Below the pieces are notes generated by a model. The model was not told where the DNA came from. It searched no databases and saw only the letters and a list, made by a program, of their open reading frames with translations. The translations under genes and the position numbers were made by a program. DNA of 64,000 nt, from NCBI GenBank assembly GCA_032622095.1, contig CP136064.1:214102205-214166204 (forward strand). Reading direction: 5' to 3'. Source of the stretch: Siphonodentalium dalli (lineage: Eukaryota > Mollusca > Scaphopoda > Gadilida > Siphonodentaliidae). Below are positions 23,061 to 35,289 of the stretch, one piece after another (positions within the stretch are counted from its first letter, which is position 1; each line of letters begins with the position of its first letter).

Positions 23061-25105
23061 TGACTCATCAGGCATACATAAATATAATCCAACAATCTTT
23101 ATTGGAATCAGTGTGAAAACAAATGTGTTTTGCCTAAAATATTCGTAATTTTGCTATATGACCACATATTGTCACTGAAATACTTACGTCATAAGATTAA
23201 CATTCATCGACTGGATTATTTCACTTGGTTATACTTGCCTATCAACCATTGCTAAAGAGACCATGAATGTATACGATGAAAACCAGATAACTATCGATTC
23301 CATGGTAGTACACTGTTATGACCAGTGAAGATTTGTAATCAATTGGAGGGTGGGTCCCTAGCAACTGTCGGATTACCACCTGCTATCCCTAGTAACTCTA
23401 TATCCTTAACCAATATACACTACATAATGTGTGGACACATGTTAAATGGCATGTAGGCTAACCCGCTGTGCATTTTGCCCCAAAACGTCACTGAGAAGGC
23501 CTCAAAGTGTCACTGAGAAGAATACAATAAAAAGATACATTTTCTTGTTCGGTTAGCTGCATAGCAACGGTTGTTATGGACAACATGTTATAAAATGATG
23601 TCATAAACAATTGTATGTTATATGTCACAACTAAACAACCAGTTTGTAATTAACAACTACTACAGTTCAATTATATGCTGTAAACCATCCACATAGATAC
23701 ATTGTATTATTTCGGGTAGTTGTGTTGCAACCGTTGATAAGGGGAGTACCATCTCGATGGGGTGTATATCTGAAAATAAACAGTATGGTCCAAGGAACAT
23801 TTGTGCCAAGTTTCATTCTTGTATCATCATTTGGGAAACTCTGACACCAAGCGCCTGGGCTACTACAATTGCAGGTACACACTACCAGTAACCGCTCTTT
23901 ATTATTACATGCAGTAGAGCTGATTTTTAACAAAGAAAATAATTTATATATCTGAAATAGGGTTATCCAAATAAATTCTCTGGATAATACGCGTCCATCT
24001 AAATATCTGATCCATCGGCTCGTTCAAACTTTTACAATGATCAAGATATAGTTCAAGGCGTATTTAACACTAACTATTATTTATTTTATTCAGTTTGTCC
24101 CATAAACATTTACTGGAAGAATTACACAAATGGTTAGGTTCGGAAATGTTCTCGTGCTCTTTATTTTCATATCCATATTGTTTATGCCTTGTTCCGGCAA
24201 ATTCAAGTAATGACTTCTTTGTGTAACACTTGTCACTGTTGCTGTTGTACTCAAGCTTGGAATCATGGAATATTTTCCTGTAGAGTTTACATTCGTTATC
24301 AGATAGATCGGAACTTGCGTTCCAGCTTTTAAAAAATATTCGCACATAAACATGTACCTAAGTACCTGGGATTGAATTTATGTACGTGGCTCACATAAAC
24401 CTCCTTTATGAAACCTTTGTCCTTTAGCCCTTTCTATACTAAAGTCTAAATACTCATGGACGAGTAGTTCGCTTGGGAATATTCAGATAAGTTTACCAAT
24501 AGGTCGTTTGTTAAAATTATTATTTGAACATTTCCCTCTAACGAATATGAATCCTTCTGAACTATTATCTTTTCGACTGTCTGCTCATGTTTCCTGAACA
24601 CCATTCCGATTGGAATAGTATATATAGAAAGGGACAATAAACTGTCTGAGAAGCACGAAATATCGATTATGAAGACAGTCTCTTGTAACATTCTATAAGT
24701 TCTTCATACTTCATATTCTTGAGTATGGTGATGTGCATTTGTGATCAATACTCTGGTGTAATGGCAACTAAATCGAGAACATCTTCAGTTGAATGCTTCA
24801 GTGGTGTCAGAGAGACTAGTTGTAATGTTATATATGGAGCAACATGATTTATACCACATACTATACTGATAAACAAAGCTTCTTTCAAATTGAGTCCGTA
24901 ATACATTAGAAATTCCAAGACGTGTCTCAGACAAATCAGATTATCTATTTAGATCCGCATCCAATATATTCAGTTCCAAAACTGTTAAACCATTCAATAA
25001 AGAAAACCCTTTAAAATACGTATTGTCGAGACACCATTGATAAGTGCCAAATATATTACCTAAATGGAGAAAGGAAATCAAATTATTCATGCAATATTGA
25101 GATTA
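23061..25105. other. Spacer without recognised genes
   Basis: A short tandem (GTCACTGAGAAG twice near 23490-23520) and several - strand frames of 80-90 codons (24070-24345, 24446-24691) without known domains. I cannot assign them. Confidence 0.3.
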
Positions 25106-25195
25106 AAGCCACTTGGTGGTTTGTGCTCCAAAATACACTAAATAATACTCGGTTCTGATTATTTCCCTGTATCGATATAGGTCGATACATACTTG
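25106..25195 (+). repeat. Short dispersed repeat, copy 1
   Basis: About 90 bp: AAAGCCACTTGGTGGTTTG, then AAAATACACTAAATAATACTC, ending at the palindromic CGATATAGGTCGATA. The reverse complement recurs at 44770-44868. Confidence 0.6.
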
Positions 25196-25203
25196 AAATA
25201 CCG

Positions 25204-25602
25204 GGGCTACTTTGAACGGTGGGGCTACTTTGAACAAAACAAATGAAAAAGTTAAATTAAAAACAAACTGTTTTATATGATTTCATAGTAAATTATGTTC
25301 TTATGTTTTCAGGCATATTTTAACTTAAATTACATTTGTCTTTAATTTTTTAATGAAGGGTCGATTTGAAAATAGCCGCCAAAAAAACTCTTATTTTGTT
25401 GTCATTGCAACTTTTAAAGAAAACAGGTGAGTACTATTAAATGATAAGCCAAAAGTTGTCATGTTGTACTTCATATACCCATTAGACATATAAATATATC
25501 TATTTTTGCTCAAATCAGTTTAAAAAAATAGTTGGATATTATATAATCTGTAATGATCTTTAAAAATTGGGGCTAATTTTAACAGTGTTCAAAGTAGCCC
25601 CA
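25204..25602. mobile_element. MITE with GGGGCTACTTTGAAC ends
   Basis: GGGGCTACTTTGAAC occurs twice at the left (25204, 25220) and as its reverse complement GTTCAAAGTAGCCCC at the right end (25588-25602). The interior is AT-rich and non-coding. No target duplication could be fixed, so the superfamily is open. Confidence 0.6.
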
Positions 25603-25717
25603 TGGCATTTTTTTTTCAAACTTGAAAAGGTTTTTGTCTATTATGGGTTCAAATATTCAGACTATGTTATCTTCTTTGTTTATTTATAGTGAGCAACATA
25701 TCATCATGCAAATATGT

Positions 25718-26063
25718 CATACGCCCATAGTTGAATCTTAATTACGCTCTATGTTAACGTAAATGGGGCACGAAAACAATCGATTCTGAAATAAGTTCAT
25801 AATGACCGTATACCCGTTATTCGTCGAATGGCGCTGGCCGCAGTGAAGCCACATTTTAAAGAGCGTGAATCCGGCAAGTCGTATCGATGAAAAAAGTTAG
25901 AATAAATAATGCCAATATGGACCTGTTTCGTATAGGATGCATGAAATACACCCGATACGGACGTATTTGTAATATGACTACGCTCATATACGACTGTTTT
26001 CGTGCCACATTTACGGTGATACAGAGCGTAATTCAGATTCAAGTAACCCCGATATGGGCGTAT
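25718..26063. repeat. Inverted-repeat element, ~50-70-bp arms
   Basis: ATACGCCCATAGTTGAATCT..AATTACGCTCT...GGGGCACGAAAAC on the left pairs with GTTTTCGTGCCACATTTACG...AGAGCGTAATTCAGATTC...TATGGGCGTAT on the right. The interior holds a diverged piece of the 4156-type repeat (TTCTGAAATAAG..CATAATG, CCCGTTATTCG). Confidence 0.7.
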
Positions 26064-26741
26064 TTGGAGTTTTAAAATACGTTCAATATGAACATATTTT
26101 CAGGAGAACATGCTGTAGTGAGACCCCTGTCCCCATATTGTTAAAACGTCCCTGGTATTTTATTTCCACAGCTAGTAGAACATGAGCCAGTATAAGACTA
26201 GAAACCTACACGTACCCCTCTTGCTGTTCAGTCACAATAATTCGACATACTCACTCTGAAATTCCCGACTGGAACTTAAATGAAAACAACCCGGCTATCA
26301 ACCTTGACCAAATAATAGGCATTATATTGTAACATTCGCACAAGGGTTGGAGTATAGCTTCAACTGGTGCGGTCCATGAATATTTCAACTGCCATTAGAA
26401 TGTTCTGCTCGCGGCTATGTCTGCATTCAGAGTAAATGACGTTGCTCCATGTATGTAGTCAGCGCCTAACGATACATAGCTCTGGGATAACAGCCGAAGT
26501 TTGTGTGACGTGACAATAAACAACTTAATTAACCCATCTGCTACATGCTGACAATTTTTGCATCATATCTCCATTTTGTATACAAAAATGAGGACGTCGC
26601 ACGCCTGGATTAGGAATACAATACGGGAAAATTTGGCGCACGACATAAGATTGCCGTGTACCTGTAAATCATTGTTTGTGTTATCTAGAAACAGAGACGT
26701 GGCGATAAGGGGGACCTCAGTTGGAATTATAAACTAACAGT
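26064..26741. other. Featureless spacer
   Basis: Nothing supportable beyond short frames. Confidence 0.3.
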
Positions 26742-27060
26742 CAGTTGGAAGAGGCAGTTAACTCTGTCTTGAGTGGTGCTCTGAGTCTGTGCAAGACACA
26801 TGAAAATACAATATTTCAATGGCCAACCTTTTTCCTCAAATAAAATTAGGAAAAAACACGAAGGACTTCCTGGACACCTAACCGTTTTCTCGGATTTCGA
26901 GGAATCGTCAATAGTGAAATGTCTCCTAGCAGCGAGATGGTGGGGTTTTCCATTCGATTTAATCGACATCAGTGTTGGCCAACGTGTATCTTAAAAAATC
27001 ATAGAGTTGTCAACCAGTTCATAAACAACACACCAAATATTCACCCCCCCCCTGCGATCC
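26742..27060 (+). pseudogene. pogo/Tigger-like transposase, N-terminal part (broken)
   Basis: Two DNA-binding segments typical of pogo-type transposases appear in order. First, an HTH_psq-like LEEAVNSVLSGALSLCKTHE at 26745-26804. Then a frame-shifted CENP-B-type HTH segment: LTVFSDFEESSIVKCLLAAR, then WWGFPFDLIDISV, then VVNQFINNTP (to about 27030). In the family, EE...GFP..D......YL.....V..F..N.PG is the usual pattern, here with two or more frame changes and stops. The DDE catalytic half lies 3.4 kb downstream at 30480-31660 on the same strand. The two may be one element split by later insertions, or two copies. Confidence 0.6.
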
Positions 27061-29444
27061 AGTCCTGTACAGCGAGGTACCAGTGGTTATGGTACTATGT
27101 AACGCGTTAGCAGGGGACTCCAATAACAATGGTAGCTTTTTAGAAGATAGAAGATATCCGGCATTTTCATCAGCGAACAGATATAATGATATAAGACATA
27201 ATGGGTGAGTTATTCATATAGGGAAAGTCATACAATTATCACAGATGCCCAACTGTATTTTTCACAAACAGATCAGTCGTACTGGCTGATAAAAATAGAC
27301 TTTTATCGACATTTTCAATATCGGACGAAAACACCGAAAAACCTGGATGTTTCACATTCATGGTCCATCGATTATTCACTCAGTGTACTCATCCATAGAT
27401 ACTGAATCGAATTGATTAATCTTTTGATGACCAGTGCCTCCCTGGATCTCAAAATCAAGGACGATAGATTAGCAATGGTAACGTTCGCAGATGACCCGCG
27501 CTTCCAAATAATACCGTGTGCAGGTGATAAGGGTACTGTCTGACGATGGTCTGCTATCAACTTAATGGGCTTTACTCAAGTAATAGCGATCAGTTTTACT
27601 AACCTTGTCACATGCCATTTATATTATAGCATATTAAACATTTCGCATTGTTCACAATCGACTATCGAACGATACGATATTTGAAAAAACAATTATGAAA
27701 CAAATAAATAGGCGACAAAATGAGGCAAATTAAAGACGTATTTGCATTGCAAAATATCATATTAGTGAATTGCGGATATTTCACAGAAATAATCTAGCTC
27801 ATTTTGTCAAAGTTACCGTTTGTTTTTCGTATTATTTTTCAGATACGGCATCTAAAGAATACCTGCCATTGGAGGGATCGATAGAAGACGTCATCCAAGG
27901 GAACTTAACATCAACTTCCACCAAAACCCCAAGCTATCTACGTATAAGAGCAACAAGGTTATTAACTAATAAATGCATCACTCCTTGTTGTGGCGTAAGC
28001 ACAGAAAGCATCCAGTAGTTGCCCGTGTGAGGTACAGTGTGTATGGTAAACTTCGCAACACCAGATGAGATCAGAGGTACACGCTAAAAACCCAGGTATT
28101 AAAATAAATTGATACACCAAACAAGTGTAACATTTCCCCCAACCCTTGCAGTGCTGCATCTTGCACTTGGGTGTCCAATGGTAACACCTTCGCAGAGTTC
28201 TGAAATCGTAAAACCACGCATTAAGATTTGCATTGAAACGATAAGGGACACTTCAGATTGCACCTGCATACAAATCAGTACATGACGTTTCTACGGCACG
28301 TCATTTGATTGGTGCCTCGTTGTGGAATTATCTATGCGGAGTAAAACTTTGTATTTGACCCCATTGCTGAACGTTGACCAGGACTACATGTTAGTAATGC
28401 ATGTTTTTGTGTTCATCTCTTCCACATATCACACCAAACTCCAGGCAGAGTTATCTCCCATCACTCCGCTGAGATACCACTGCCACAACGACATTAATTG
28501 GTCAGGATTTCTTACGTGTTTTTAGTTCTTATGTTTTAGGATTAAAATTGTCTATGTCTGGCTCAGTTCATATTGTCCTTATCAATACCGAAAGAATTAC
28601 AAGTATTGCAAACTTTAAAACTTTAAAATTTGGTGGTCAAAACAAGATAATAGGTGACTAAATACAGTTCCGCGACGATATGTAAAAATAGATTTATCGT
28701 CTGCAAAGTACCATCCTTGTGGCAGTGCTATATCGCAGTGATAACGTAGAGGGCGCAGTATGGAGTTTGATATCCCACATGAGTCATGACTCGGTCGAAT
28801 CACCACAAATGTTGATGAATTGATCAATTTGCATCTTGATTTATCGTTTATCGTACACTGACAGTCCACACTCCACAGTTTAAAAACAAATTGCTTTTCC
28901 GACAATACAATTACGGTTATATACATGTGTATATAAATTCACACTACTGTGTTCGGACCTAGTTTACTCAAAATGAAGAATTGTTTTCAGCCTCGGTGGT
29001 CCGACGTTAAACGGCAAATGATAAAACAAGATGCAAATTTATCAATTGTTGGTGGAGATTCCACCATGATCAAGAGTCATGCCTCGCGTAGGACATGTGG
29101 AAGAGATAACAACAAAAACTTACCTTGCTAACATGTTGGCCTGATCAACCTTGAATGTGTTCCATTAGTTTAGTGTTCGACACCTGTGCGGTGTTGGACA
29201 GATTCAAGTGATATTTACGATAACACCATCAAGTGTTTAACCCAACCAACACCTTCAAGTGGTTACACAACACTTAACCATGACTGTTTTGCAGTTAATT
29301 TTCCAACCCCTATATATATCTGTAATAGCACGATGATACACGTATAGCTGTCTAGCGCATTTTCACAACCAACTCTCGTCGTGTAATGTTATACCATTTC
29401 ATGACCCCTTCCAAAATTACCAACGATAGAAAGGGCATACTGCC
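27061..29444. other. Spacer; one weak exon candidate
   Basis: A 58-codon frame at 27842-28018 (ASKEYLPLEGSIEDVIQGN...) starts right after an acceptor-like pyrimidine tract ending TTTTTCAG, but it has no known domain or partner exon. The rest shows only short frames. Confidence 0.25.
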
Positions 29445-29860
29445 TTTCAAAACCTACCGGGCCTCTCACCAAAACCACAAATAATAAATAAAAGAGTATA
29501 GTGCTCACACAAGCCGCCTATATGCATGTGTGATGAGTGTGGCAAATCCTTTGACAACCAGCACAACCTGAATAACCACAAAAAACGACACTCCAATGAA
29601 AGGGAGTTCAAGTGCGGACAGTGCGAAAATTTCTTTATAAGAAAATATCTGCTGATATACCACACACATATCCATTAAAACGTCAATCCTTTTCAGTGTG
29701 AGAAGTGCAAGGCCAAATTTTCGTCACCTGTCGGAGAAGAGTCATGTCGTCATTCAGTGCCATCTCACATGTGACGCATGTGGAGTTGAGTTCACTTAGT
29801 CTGAATGACCACGTGGCAAATCGTAAATTTACAGGTCTGGACTATCGCGACACCGACGAT
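29445..29860 (+). pseudogene. C2H2 zinc-finger array remnant
   Basis: Reading about 29450-29830 with frame changes gives two complete C2H2 fingers of C-x2-C-x12-H-x3-H form: CDECGKSFDNQHNLNNH(KKRH) at 29532-29591, then CGQCENFFIRKYLLIYH(THIH). A third, incomplete one follows (FQCEKCKAKFSS), then a fourth CDACGVEFT half. A degenerate TYRASHQNHK half-finger precedes them. In-frame TAA/TGA codons and frameshifts break it. C2H2 proteins bind DNA or RNA. This is probably a processed or captured zinc-finger gene fragment lying between the two halves of the pogo-like transposase. Confidence 0.65.
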
Positions 29861-30479
29861 AGACCGGACACGAGTGATCACATTTGTGTGAATGTAATAT
29901 ATTATAACTATCTCGGTTACATTGTGTTCCATTTGATTTTTGCGCAATTCCCATCAGTATGTGGATTTTATGTGGGCTGGGTTGTGTATTGGAGTCCCAA
30001 TACTGGGATTTCAACAGTCACATCCCCATGCACAAAGCAGGAGAGTACCTACCAACCATTGTCTGGGGAATATCTCACTCATACTCAGCTATTATACGTG
30101 TATTGCTAACAATACAGTGTACTAATAGTATGTCCAATTGACGCAAGATCACGTGCAGCCGTTATCATGGCATATATTGCAACCACTGACAGGAGGACCC
30201 ATAACCGCTGCGAGCAGGAACATTCAACAGTTTCTTTTATTAAAAAAGACCAGTGAAATCAAAATGTATTACTCGCCGCTCACAATACAAGAATACAAGT
30301 ATCTGGAATCAATTAATAATGAACTATTCGACGTCTATTTGAATAAAAGTTATCTCTAAATGGTTGTCAACACAAAAGCAATATATCCTATATTTGTTCT
30401 TTTGTAGTTCACTCGGTCGCTCACCTGTGTTAAGATCTTGCTGGGTTGTTTTCGCTACGCGTTTCTTCCTTCTCAGTGT

Positions 30480-31660
30480 GCAATTTGGTTACATTTTGCT
30501 ACCCAAACTGTGCCCTGCGACCAGGAGCTTAACCACTGCTACCTCACTATGCATGACCGGTTCACATGGGGTGGTCTTGATTGTGCGCACAGTTTTTTTT
30601 AACGTCACAATCTGAGCTATCGAACCGACTGTGTCAAAATATAAAACCTTCCCGTGCAAGTGTTTCGGCTGGGACTGTGACTGAATACTTGCATAATTTG
30701 GCAAACAATTCACGACAGAGAAGGGAACAGAATTTTAGCGAATGGCGTTTTCAATTACGACGAAACCAATTTATCGGACAACCCAGGCCATAAACAGTGC
30801 ATATTCAAACGAGGTGTCAAATACCCCGATAATAGATAGTAGCAAAACTGCTATTTCTCTTGTTTTGTGGGTCTGGAACAGGCGTGATGCTTCCCACTTA
30901 CGTTGTTTATAAGTCGGAGCACATTTGGAGAACGTGGGCAGTGGGAGCTCAGGAAGGTCCACCAAAAACACGATACAATCGTAGTAAGAGCGGTGTGGTT
31001 CGACGCCGTATGCTTCACTGATTGGTGTGGAACATTTTTTATTGCTCACGTAAAGTATATACCAGGTGGAAAGGTGCTTATAGGAGACAATCTCAGTAGC
31101 CATTTCAAGGAGACGGTTCTTAACTTGGCAGCAGAGTATAACATAAGTTTTGTTTGTCTGTCAAGCAATGCAACCAACATTATGCAACCATTAGAAGTCG
31201 CATATTAGCATCTCTGAAACGAGCATGGAGGCAGACCCTCGACACATGGAGAGTCACATTTCACAGAAAATCGACAGAATAATGCTTTCCTGCGTGACAT
31301 ACAAAAGAAAGATACACCACTAATGAGAAGTCGGCAAATTTGATCTCTTGAAAACCATGAGGTGTGAATAAAGACCAAGATCCCCGACAGAAGTGGAAAA
31401 GGGTCCCGACGGAACCAGTAAAAAGGGTATCGGTGGAAGACTTTTCCCATCTACTAGTACGTTGCCCTCCGTTGAGATGAGCTCGCACGTGATGTCGATG
31501 TTGGTCAGTCCGATGCTGGCGATTCAGATAGTGGAGATGATAAGGAATGTGTTGAGTTGATTTCAGAGGATGGTCTATCGGTTGGAATGCATTACATTGT
31601 GCAATTCCACCAAAGCGTTCCTTTAAGTACTACATTGGCGCAAATTGTTGTCAATCGATT
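30480..31660 (+). pseudogene. pogo/Tigger-like DDE transposase, C-terminal part (broken)
   Basis: A cut-and-paste DNA transposase of the pogo branch of Tc1/mariner. In order and across frameshifts: SELSNRLCQNIKPSRASVSA (about 30615), the first catalytic motif as YDETNLSDNPG (about 30760), YVVYKSEHIWRTW with NRSKSG (about 30900-30990), WFDAVCFTDW (about 31003), GGKVLIGDNLSSHF with the second catalytic Asp (about 31070), NISFVCLSSNATNIMQPLEVA (31141-31200), then an alternate-frame LKRAWRQTLDTWRVTF. The third acidic residue, usually Asp in PLDV, is Glu here. Multiple frameshifts make it dead. The N-terminal DNA-binding half at 26742-27060 fits the same family. Confidence 0.75.
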
Positions 31661-34009
31661 CCGATGAAGGTTTATATGAAATGACTTTCATGAGAGCTTC
31701 ATCAAAAAGTCCAAATAGATCTGTTTGACCAGCAGTAGAGGACGACGGTGGTGTGCTTCTGGGGCAAATCAATAAACATGTATAGCACAGAGGTGTTCAA
31801 CGTGGAGGTTTGTATTCAAATTGTGACATCAAGATATGTAAAACTTCTACCAATAATCTGCTTGTTCGCAGTTATACGTTGATAGTTTGATGAACATTAA
31901 GGATGGATTACCTCTTCATATAATCAGTAATATATAATTTCGTGCATGGATATAAAATGATGAATACGAATTGAAGACGCCTGTACGGAAATGCTGCTAT
32001 CAATATTGATTCTATTTCAAATATTTTCTTATATACCGGAATACGATGACCAAATGGGACATATATTTGTTACTATTTTAGGATCAAGCCATTTAGGAGA
32101 TATCATGCGATATATATTATGAGTTATCTTCATTGCTACGCCCGGAATGTAAAATATCCGAAATTAATTGAATGAATATGATCACACATGTCTATATCAG
32201 GAAATATTTTCAATATGTAATCAATATTAATCGATAGGAGCGTTTCCGACAGGGGTCTTCGATTCATTTATATTATTTTATACCCAGTAATCAATATAAA
32301 ACTTGGTATATGAAGAGATAGACTTTAAGAACAGCATTACCATGTTTATGACTGTTCTCTTGTCTTGCACGAGTTATTGAACTTGTTAGAATTGCCCTTC
32401 AGGCAAAATTGTTCTGAAACCTCAATATCCAGAGAATGCCACAAATGAATGCCGCCACAAACCAAATGGGTGATTCTAATATTGAATTGGTAACATTACT
32501 CTGATAAAGCTACCATTATCTTCCTTGAATTAATTGTCATTTCAAATAGAGGAGTTTTGCAAATAAGAATGAATCAAGGTAAGGCAAATGAGTTAATGGA
32601 TATCTGAAAGTATTTAAACAATCGGCTTGGAAATCATTACAAACTTACCACACTATAAGATGCCGTCTCCGGTCGTTTTGTAACTATAAATAAGCAATTA
32701 TTGAAATATTTTAAAATATATTATATTCGAATATCAACAAAGAGAACAGTTTCTCCTCGAATCACTAAAGGAATTGCCCAAACTTCAAAGAGTTCAGTCC
32801 CCGGTTACGCTGACCTGACCACCGAAGCCAGGGGACCGAACTGTCTAGCAGTTTGGGATTTGCCAGCGTCCGAGATTTGGCAATTTAAAGAAAATAAAGG
32901 TACATATATCTTTAACAGATCACTAGACAAAGGCTAGGACCGAGAATCATGTATCGAGTCGATCTCTAAACTTTTGTGTTCTACTTTATTTGTTGCAAAC
33001 GGCTCCTGCGTTGTATATATAAAACATAGATAGACAGATGTATCGTGGTGTGATTATGAAATATATTACCCCAGACATGCACAAGGGTTCATCGACAGAG
33101 TGGGTCCTATAGCAATTTCGTGTATTAATTAGGTCAATCATATCATACATCAAGGCATGTGAGAAATCAGAGATTCACACTGCAAACAGACTACCAGCTC
33201 ACCGACTCAGACTTAAATCCTAAATAAAATACTCGTAAAAGCCATTCCTTTTGTACAAATTCTTATAGAAAATAAACTACCAACATCAAACTGAAAGTAT
33301 TCAAAAGTCAAAACGGTTGGTTGTTGTCCAGAAGGGAGTATTTTACTGAAACTAACCACTAAATTATTGACGCTGTGGGCGCAATCCGATTAAGATGTGT
33401 ACTATACGAAGAAGTTTGTCGATTCCATCATGTTCATTTCATTCATAATCTGTCATCATGTCGATTTCAACGAAACACGACGAACAACGTCATCATGTAG
33501 CTTTCACCATCGACCGAATTTGCGATAACCTGAATGTATCTTCTGCTTTGTTCATACGTATGTATTTCTTGTCGATTCATGAAAATAGGAGGCTATCTGA
33601 TGATTATCAGATTCACGTATGTACTATGCAATATCATGCAGGATAATTTAAACGCGATATAATAACGTTTGCTTGCATCAAGAATTTCCAGTATTGTCTC
33701 CAGCCCAGCCAGAGTGATTGAGATTTTCCCATTGCATGCAACATTTATATTTTAGACCACTCCAATGCAAATATTTGACAGTCCATTATATGTTATAATT
33801 ATGTGAAATATAATATGTAAACTGCGGCTACGAATGAACTTCACTGTGCATAATTCCGATAGTAACTCCCCTCATTTTGGAACGCCGGCCATTGAAAGAC
33901 GCACAAGTATATCAGATTACGAAATTAATGCTTTAAGCCCACCGATCTACTGTCCGACAAAAGAGCTCGCAAACATTCAAAACAGCAGTGTCGTATTAGT
34001 TAATAATTG
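31661..34009. other. Spacer with one hairpin
   Basis: A hairpin at 32770-32864 pairs GGAATTGCCCAAACT..GTTCAGTCCCC with GGGGACCGAAC..AGTTTGGGATTTGCC. No gene or element terminus was recognised elsewhere. Confidence 0.4.
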
Positions 34010-35266
34010 GTGACGTCACAAAATCAGATATAGCCTATATACGATCCAAAGCGTCCGGCTTTGGTTCGTTATAATCTGTTTTGATTTCACGATTACTTTT
34101 TCGGGACGGTTTCTTTCCTCAGTTTAATATCCAAGCCTTTCGAATGAAATGTTGTTTACATCACATTTGGTCATTCTCATAATTGTTTTCGCAATCTCGT
34201 TCAAGTCCGCTTCTTCTGGTTCAAGGTTGTCTGCTAATGTATTTTCGGGAATGTTATATTAACTAACACAATGCTGCTATTGTTTGCGATATCCATCTTT
34301 CTTGAAAGTGATTTTATGTAGCTTTCTGTTGCATCAATGTTTGCTTCCATTTTTTGTGTTTCTCTCAGCTCGATTGCTTGTGTCACCAATGATTTCTCTT
34401 TTTTATTTCAAAATTCATCAAACTTACTGTCGATGTTTCGTTTGTAAGCATCTATTCTTGTGTGTGACTCCCCTCTCGTCATAGATTGTTTCTCTTCGCA
34501 TTTAGTTAACCTCGTTTCGTGTTTATACATTTTGTTTTAAATGTTCTTAAGTTTGGTATTCATTTCCGTTGTATGGTTTAACATAGTAATTTGATTTTTC
34601 TTCTCAAAGGAATCAAAACACTGTTCCTTTCGAACTTCTCACCATTCATTTCCAGATATAGTACTACCTATTCTAAATTTGTTTTATTCGTGACATCCAT
34701 TTTTCAATTTCTCTCTCTGATTTTGATTCCTGTTTCTTTTTCTTCGCTTGCTTGTAAAACGGGTGTCTTACCTTTTGATTCCGAATTGCATTCCGCTGAC
34801 GTCTGTCCACTTTCAAGGTCATGTTTATATCTGCATTCTTTACATCTCCAAAAAGATAGCACTTGACCCATTCATTAGACATTCTGCATCTTCTGCGTGT
34901 ATTCCTTGGCATGCCAAATGGTAAGAGTGTTTGCAGTCATCACAGTTGATCGTATATGCTCGATTTTTAAGTTACCTCCGCAAGAATTGCAACTCTCGGG
35001 TGTTTTGCCTGAATGTGTATTTTCATTCCATTTGTTGTGATTCATTATCAGTAGATAATTATTTCCACACCATTTGTTAGATGGTTCCACGGAAGAATTT
35101 CAAGAACTAACCGCTTGTTTTTCCAGAATTTTACACACTCTGATTCTATTCCATGTAAGTAACTGTTCGTGAAAGTTTTTCCAACGTTTACCTTCTTTTT
35201 TCGAAGTTATTACGTTAATATCTGAGTCATTGTCTGTGCAGCCATGTTCACTATTGTGACGTCACC
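34010..35266 (-). pseudogene. PHD-finger protein remnant, possibly LINE ORF1
   Basis: On the - strand the spaced cysteines of a PHD finger can be read with two small frame changes: SCNSCGGN (about 34985), CDDCKHSYHLACQGIHAEDA (about 34945-34886), then FWRCKECRYKHDL (about 34853-34815). This gives C-x2-C...C-x2-C-x4-H-x2-C...W-x-C-x2-C. A lysine/glutamate-rich tail (ASEEKETGIKIRER) follows. PHD fingers bind histone tails or other ligands. They also occur in ORF1 of some CR1/L2-type LINEs, which is my preferred but unproven reading. The stretch is bounded by GGTGACGTCACAA (34010) and TTGTGACGTCACC (35254-35266). Confidence 0.5.
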
Positions 35267-35289
35267 AACCCTGAACGTAAGTGCTATTA

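Noticed and set aside
23040-23075. CTGATGAG on the - strand as a second hammerhead
   Set aside because: No GAAA follows a closing stem and no partner strands for stems I and III are present.
32770-32864. tRNA-like gene
   Set aside because: It folds as one simple hairpin, with no cloverleaf or pol III boxes.
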